From Candidatus Woesebacteria bacterium RIFCSPHIGHO2_01_FULL_44_10 (GTDB taxonomy: Bacteria; Patescibacteriota; Microgenomatia; UBA8517), in NCBI GenBank assembly GCA_001792465.1, contig MGGO01000031.1, forward strand, positions 1 to 64,000: a stretch of DNA of 64,000 bases. The letters are read 5' to 3'. How positions within the stretch are numbered: the first letter of the stretch is position 1; each line of letters opens with the position of its first letter. Positions 60,386 through 64,000 of this stretch are shown one piece after another. Made by a program: the position numbers and the translations under genes. A model generated the notes under the pieces. It ran no database searches. It was given only the letters and a program-made list of their open reading frames with translations, and was not told the origin of the DNA.

Positions 60386-61723
60386 ATGCACTTCACTATA
60401 CCAGATGAGGTTGGCGGTGTAATCGCTAAGTTTGAGAAAGCCGGCTTTGAAATCTACATCGTTGGCGGAGCCGTTCGTGACTTGCTTATGGGTAAGAGCG
60501 TTATTGACTGGGACTTTGCCACCAATGCCACGCCCGATGAATCACAAAAAGTATTAGGCAAAGACAGCTATCATCAGGGATTCGGTACGGTCGGCCTCCC
60601 GACCCAAACCGAGGGCTTTAAACCATTTGAAATTACTACCTACCGGATTGAATTTGGTTACTCTGACAAAAGACGGCCGGACAAAGTCGCCTGGGGTAAA
60701 ACTCTTGAAGAAGATCTCAAAAGAAGAGATTTTACGATTAATGCCATGGGGCTTACTAAAGTAAAAATAATTGATCCACACGGTGGGCAAAAAGATTTAG
60801 AAAAAAAACTGATCCGTGCCGTCGGTGGCCCCCAGGAGCGCTTTGCCGAGGATACTCTGCGCATGATGCGGGCGGTACGCCTGGCAGCTGAGCTTAATTT
60901 TAAGATTGAAAAAAAGACACTTGATGCCATCAAAGCAAACTCTACTTTAATCAATAAAATTGCCAGAGAGCGCATTAGAGACGAACTCATTAAAATCTTG
61001 GCTTCACCAAATCCTCACGAAGGTGTGCTCCACTTAAGAGAAACAGGTCTCCTGATCGAGATTCTTCCGGAGCTCGAAAAAGCTTTTGGAGTCGAACAAA
61101 AATCTCCTCAAAGACACCACATTTACGACGTCGGGACACACTGTTTGCTTTCTTTGAAACACTGCCAGTCGACTGATCCCATTGTCCGCTTTGCCACTCT
61201 TATTCATGACATAGGCAAACCCCAGACTTACAAAAAAATGCCCAACGGGGTAATTACTTTTTATAATCACGAGGTCGTGGGAACTAGAATTGCCAAAAGG
61301 ATCGCCGAACGTCTGCGTTTTTCCAATGAACAGGCCAGAAAGTTAATTAAACTGGTCCGCTGGCATCAGTTCTCGGTTGGCGAAACCCAGACCGATAAAG
61401 CCTTGAGAAGGTTTATCACTCGGGTGGGAGTGGAAAATGTTGAAGATATGCTTGAGCTTCGGCGGGCTGACCGTCTGGGCAGCGGCGCTCGTGAGACTTC
61501 CTGGCGCACGGAGGAGTTTAAAAAGCGCCTCATTGAAGTCCAAAAACAACCCTTTACCATTCACGATCTAAAAATTACCGGTAACGACGTTATGAAAGTG
61601 CTCGGAATTAAACCGGGGCCAAAGATAGGGGAAATTTTAGAAAAACTCTTCGCTGAAGTTGTGGATCAGAAACTGCCTAACGACAAAAAGGCCCAATTGA
61701 CAAGATTAAAAGAACTGGAGTGA
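60386..61723 (+). CDS. cca: CCA tRNA nucleotidyltransferase / poly(A) polymerase family with HD domain
   Basis: 445 residues. The nucleotidyltransferase head has IYIVGGAVRDLLMG and VIDWDFATNA (DxD), then RRDFTINAM and the ERIRDELIKIL helix. An HD domain (ATLIHDIGKP) follows at about 265-400. It adds or repairs the 3' CCA of tRNAs. A 7-bp inverted repeat (AATATCA-TATG-TGATATT, 61723-61740) sits right after the stop. Confidence 0.9.
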   Translation: MHFTIPDEVGGVIAKFEKAGFEIYIVGGAVRDLLMGKSVIDWDFATNATPDESQKVLGKDSYHQGFGTVGLPTQTEGFKPFEITTYRIEFGYSDKRRPDKVAWGKTLEEDLKRRDFTINAMGLTKVKIIDPHGGQKDLEKKLIRAVGGPQERFAEDTLRMMRAVRLAAELNFKIEKKTLDAIKANSTLINKIARERIRDELIKILASPNPHEGVLHLRETGLLIEILPELEKAFGVEQKSPQRHHIYDVGTHCLLSLKHCQSTDPIVRFATLIHDIGKPQTYKKMPNGVITFYNHEVVGTRIAKRIAERLRFSNEQARKLIKLVRWHQFSVGETQTDKALRRFITRVGVENVEDMLELRRADRLGSGARETSWRTEEFKKRLIEVQKQPFTIHDLKITGNDVMKVLGIKPGPKIGEILEKLFAEVVDQKLPNDKKAQLTRLKELE

Positions 61724-61740
61724 ATATCATATGTGATATT

Positions 61741-62104
61741 ATCTAACTATAAAAAATAAAATTTACACCTTCGAGAATCATCTTAAAGAAAGCCTTAAGG
61801 CCCCGAGTTTCGAAAGACTTGGGAAGATCCGAAGCTTGAGTCTTGGGCGGCAAAACAACTAAACAAACATCGTTGCCGTCAAAAATTGAGGTTGAAGAAT
61901 TGTCTTTAGATTGTTTAAAATTATCTGGGGTTGATTAAATCAAAAGGTCACGGCTTCTTGAAATCTTCCTCTAAAGAAAAAAAGAAAAACTTGGTGTGTT
62001 GTACTGGTTGATTCGTTTTCCCATTCGGAAAACTTTATCACAAATAAAATACAGCCGGTTACCAGTTTTGTGCCGGCAGTGGTTTAAGATGGTACAACTC
62101 ACGC
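61741..62104 (+). other. Non-coding stretch upstream of the DGR template repeat
   Basis: No intact gene. Its last part, up to the template repeat, can be read in the template frame as GYQFCAGSGLRWYNSR, resembling the part of a variable protein just before its variable region. It is probably the leader of the template RNA and a relic of a duplicated target gene. No promoter was identified with confidence. Confidence 0.4.
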
Positions 62105-62232
62105 AAAACCGACTCGGATGGTAATCCGAACGTTTTCAATCTGAATCACAACGAAGATGGCCTCTGGTTGAATGACAATTGGGCCAATCCTGACAGTCGG
62201 TGGAATTCTGACAACGAATTCGTTTTCTCTCT
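62105..62232 (+). repeat. DGR template repeat (TR)
   Basis: 128 bp, ungapped match to 63658-63785 read on the minus strand. All 92 non-adenine positions are identical. Of 36 adenines, 22 differ in the variable copy (mostly A to G, some to T or C). This adenine-only pattern is the signature of mutagenic reverse transcription by a diversity-generating retroelement. Confidence 0.95.
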
Positions 62233-62251
62233 AACGAAAGTCTTTCTTTTT

Positions 62252-62280
62252 ACCGCACCATTCTAGGTGCGGTTTTTCTT
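62252..62280 (+). terminator. Intrinsic terminator after the template repeat
   Basis: ACCGCACC (62252-62259), loop ATTCTA, GGTGCGGT (62266-62273), then a T-rich tail. It would end a template RNA about 20 nt past the TR. Its right arm overlaps the last codons of avd on the other strand. Confidence 0.8.
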
Positions 62281-62598
62281 CCAGCCACCAAACATTCTCC
62301 CAACCTCATCTAATTTCACCGCCGTTCGCTCGTATTGTTTATGAGAAATAAACTTCGCCTCCCAAGCGATTGAAACTAGAAATTTAAGAGCATCCAAACA
62401 AACAATGCATTCCGTAATTTTTTGGATTTTTGTTTCTTTCGGGCTAAAATAGGCTACATATGAAAACTCCAAAAGATCCAGAAATTTATTTTCAATTCTG
62501 GCTCCAATTAAGTAGCGTGCAGACTTGGGCATATGAGGAACGCTAGCCAGCCACAACAAGTATCCCTCTTTGATTTTCCTCAAAATCGAGGAGCTCAC
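62263..62598 (-). CDS. avd: DGR accessory variability determinant (Avd)
   Basis: About 111 residues from a GTG at 62598 (an ATG at 62655 would place the CT repeat inside the gene). Helical, with RYLIGARIENKFLDLLEFSY, FLVSIAWEAKFISHKQYE and DEVGRMFGGW, the pattern of the four-helix-bundle Avd/S23-like proteins. Avd binds the reverse transcriptase and template RNA and is needed for mutagenic retrohoming. Unusually it is divergent from the RT gene and antisense to the end of the template transcript. Confidence 0.82.
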   Translation of the reverse strand: MSSSILRKIKEGYLLWLASVPHMPKSARYLIGARIENKFLDLLEFSYVAYFSPKETKIQKITECIVCLDALKFLVSIAWEAKFISHKQYERTAVKLDEVGRMFGGWKKNRT

Positions 62599-63754
62599 CG
62601 AGAGAGAGAGAGAGAGAGAGAGAGTAAGGCTGCGCCATACATATAATGATATCATCCGCCTTGAAAATTTTCTTTCATCCTGGCAAGAGTTTCTAAAGGG
62701 TAAGAAAAAGCGCAGGGATGTTTTTGAATTTTCCCTCCACCTGATCGATAATCTTGTTGATCTTCACAAGAAGTTGACTGACAAAACTTACAGGCACGGA
62801 GAATATTTTGCCTTTAAGATAAACGATCCAAAACCAAGGAGTATCCACAAAGCGGGGGTGGCAGACAGACTTCTCCACCACGCAATCTATAGAATTCTGT
62901 ATCCCTATTTTGATAAAAAATTCATTTTTGACTCCTATTCTTGCCGTATTGATAAGGGCACTCACAAGGCCATCAACCGCTTTCGATACTTCGCCAGAAA
63001 AGCTTCCAAAAACAACACACGAACTGCCTGGGTACTAAAATGCGATATCAAAAAATTTTTTGCCAATATCGACCACCAAATCTTAAAAAAGATCCTCAAA
63101 AATCACATCGCAGACCAAGAAGTACTTTGGTTGCTCAGGCAAGTTATAGATAGTTTTGAAACACCTGAAAAGCCAGAGACTGGTTTGCCGCTGGGAAACC
63201 TAACCAGTCAGCTTTTGGTGAACGTTTACATGAATGAATTTGATCGGTTTATTAAAAGGAAACTCAAAGTGAAATACTATCTTCGTTATGCCGATGACTT
63301 TACCGCCCTGAGTGAAGACAAACAATATTTAGTCGATCTAATTCCTAAAATGTCTCAGTTTTTGCAAACTGAGCTAAAACTTTCTTTGCACCCAAAAAAA
63401 ATTTTCATCAAAACGCTGGTTTCCGGAGTTGACTTTTTAGGTTGGACCCACTTTCCCCACCATAGAGTGCTAAGAACAAGCACAAAACGAAGAATGCTAA
63501 CAAAATTAAGCAAAAACTTTTCACTAGAAAGCTTGGCCTCGTACCTGGGCCTTTTGAGCCACGGAGACACCTTCAAACTAAGACAAAAAATCACCAGTAG
63601 GCGCCCCGCTTGCGCCGCCAAAGTGTCAAAGAGGCAAAATCTCAAGATTACTTGCGGAGAGAGAAAACGAACGCGCTGCCAGAACGCCACCGACTGTCAG
63701 GACTGGCCCAATAGTCATCCAACCAGAGGCCATCCCCGTCGTGATCCAGAATGA
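62570..63754 (+). CDS. DGR reverse transcriptase
   Basis: 394 residues in the frame opened by a TTG at 62570; the conserved region begins at LRHTYNDIIRLENFL. RT motifs: KPRSIHKAGVADRLLHHAIY, VLKCDIKKFFANIDH, LPLGNLTSQLLVN (the GxxxSQ form of DGR enzymes) and YLRYADDFTALS. It copies the TR RNA with errors at adenines. The (GA)12 tract encodes ERERERER at its start. The last 32 codons lie antisense to the variable repeat and look unrelated to the family. Confidence 0.9.
   Translation: MIFLKIEELTERERERERVRLRHTYNDIIRLENFLSSWQEFLKGKKKRRDVFEFSLHLIDNLVDLHKKLTDKTYRHGEYFAFKINDPKPRSIHKAGVADRLLHHAIYRILYPYFDKKFIFDSYSCRIDKGTHKAINRFRYFARKASKNNTRTAWVLKCDIKKFFANIDHQILKKILKNHIADQEVLWLLRQVIDSFETPEKPETGLPLGNLTSQLLVNVYMNEFDRFIKRKLKVKYYLRYADDFTALSEDKQYLVDLIPKMSQFLQTELKLSLHPKKIFIKTLVSGVDFLGWTHFPHHRVLRTSTKRRMLTKLSKNFSLESLASYLGLLSHGDTFKLRQKITSRRPACAAKVSKRQNLKITCGERKRTRCQNATDCQDWPNSHPTRGHPRRDPE
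62600..62624. repeat. (GA)12 microsatellite between avd and the RT gene
   Basis: Twelve perfect GA units plus a G. It lies immediately before the avd GTG on one strand and inside the 5' end of the RT frame on the other. A change by one unit would shift the RT frame. One added unit would join it to an ATG at 62533. Confidence 0.9.
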
Positions 63755-64000
63755 AAACGTCCGGACCACCACCCGAGTCGGCGACTTGTTTCATGCCAAT
63801 AAATAACCATTCATATAGAGGCTGATCTTTGTATTTCAAGCGCAAAGATGGTCCGACTTCCGCAGGACACAACTCAAGTCCCAAAGATTGTGCTTTTGCA
63901 TATATCTCATCGGTTGTCGCTCCTCTTTCAAAACCCAAGGTACTAATTGTCAACCTAACCAGAGCCAATTTCCGAGGATTTTTCTCGACTTCAAATTCTC
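63648..64000 (-). CDS. DGR variable protein (partial, 5' end outside window)
   Basis: The frame is open to the window edge, so the N-terminus is missing; 116 residues plus stop are visible. The last 45 contain GPDVFILDHDGDGLWLDDYW and SPDSRWRSGSAFVFSL, a C-type-lectin-like fold end as in other DGR target proteins. The adenine-rich AAY-type codons of the template give the variable residues. It probably binds ligands or surfaces; the cell location is unknown without the N-terminus. Confidence 0.85.
   Translation of the reverse strand, partial: EFEVEKNPRKLALVRLTISTLGFERGATTDEIYAKAQSLGLELCPAEVGPSLRLKYKDQPLYEWLFIGMKQVADSGGGPDVFILDHDGDGLWLDDYWASPDSRWRSGSAFVFSLRK
63658..63785 (-). repeat. DGR variable repeat (VR)
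   Basis: 128 bp on the minus strand at the 3' end of the variable-protein gene. It differs from the template at 22 sites, all adenines in the template. The sequences part company right after CGTTTTCTCTCT, which may mark the start of the region that directs homing. Confidence 0.93.

Noticed and set aside
62655..62655. ATG at 62655 as the avd start
   Set aside because: It would translate the CT repeat as Leu-Ser units that do not match Avd N-termini; GTG at 62598 fits better, though the point is not settled.

Overview
This looks like the chromosome of a Candidate Phyla Radiation (Patescibacteria) bacterium, most likely in or near Microgenomates. The placement is inferred from gene content, since there is no rRNA gene. 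Supporting features are compact AT-rich genes, an archaeal-type aspartyl-tRNA synthetase and S-adenosylmethionine synthetase, DUF5674 and BRO-N genes, several tiny membrane proteins and a diversity-generating retroelement (DGR). Many genes have a -10 box only 5-11 nt before the start codon, so much transcription may be leaderless. The mobile genes instead tend to carry strong Shine-Dalgarno sites.

Layout. 1-3.8 kb: envelope and housekeeping genes plus a VapBC pair. 3.85-4.55 kb: a broken homing-endonuclease-like ORF, tRNA-Gln(CTG) and a 123-bp block that recurs at 27.34 kb. 4.67-9.9 kb: serine recombinase, terminase large and small subunits, ParB-methyltransferase and a regulator-like protein. 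10-14.7 kb: a large helicase-nuclease and a DUF2130 protein. 14.8-25.7 kb: a biosynthetic island with branched-polyamine synthase, SpeD, FolE, QueD, QueE, QueC, a protease-like protein, carbamoyltransferase, glycosyltransferase, PIG-L deacetylase, two APH-fold kinases and a KsgA/Erm-like methyltransferase. 25.8-31.9 kb: Nudix/GrpB cassettes, an IS3-like element, a restriction-enzyme remnant, a retron-type reverse transcriptase operon and a PD-(D/E)XK nuclease. 31.9-40.4 kb: a second island with HD hydrolase, archaeal-type MetK, AroE, a TIM-barrel/Gfo-Idh-MocA fusion, an HprK-like protein, glycosyltransferases and a CofE-like ligase. 40.4-46.2 kb: nucleotide-sanitation cassettes (a second copy of the Nudix/GrpB pair and an ITPase-Nudix fusion) separated by a dispersed repeat, plus a dead REP-associated transposase. 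46.3-61.7 kb: ordinary core genes including gltX, aspS, recJ, cca, a D,D-carboxypeptidase and an RnfD-like/flavoreductase fusion. 61.7-64 kb: a DGR.

The best supported special system is the DGR at the right end. A 128-bp template repeat (62105-62232) and variable repeat (63658-63785, minus strand) differ at 22 positions, and every one of them is an adenine in the template. The RT gene begins at a (GA)12 tract shared with the divergent avd gene, and its 3' end lies antisense to the variable repeat.

The most novel candidate is the pair of islands at 14.8-25.7 and 31.9-40.4 kb. Together they encode a predicted route from GTP to preQ0, decarboxylated SAM and aminopropyl transfer, sugar/cyclitol-type enzymes, carbamoyl, glycosyl and phosphoryl transfer, and a possible ribosome-protecting methyltransferase. 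This resembles a natural-product or hypermodified-nucleoside pathway. The product is unknown and the link between the two islands is inference.
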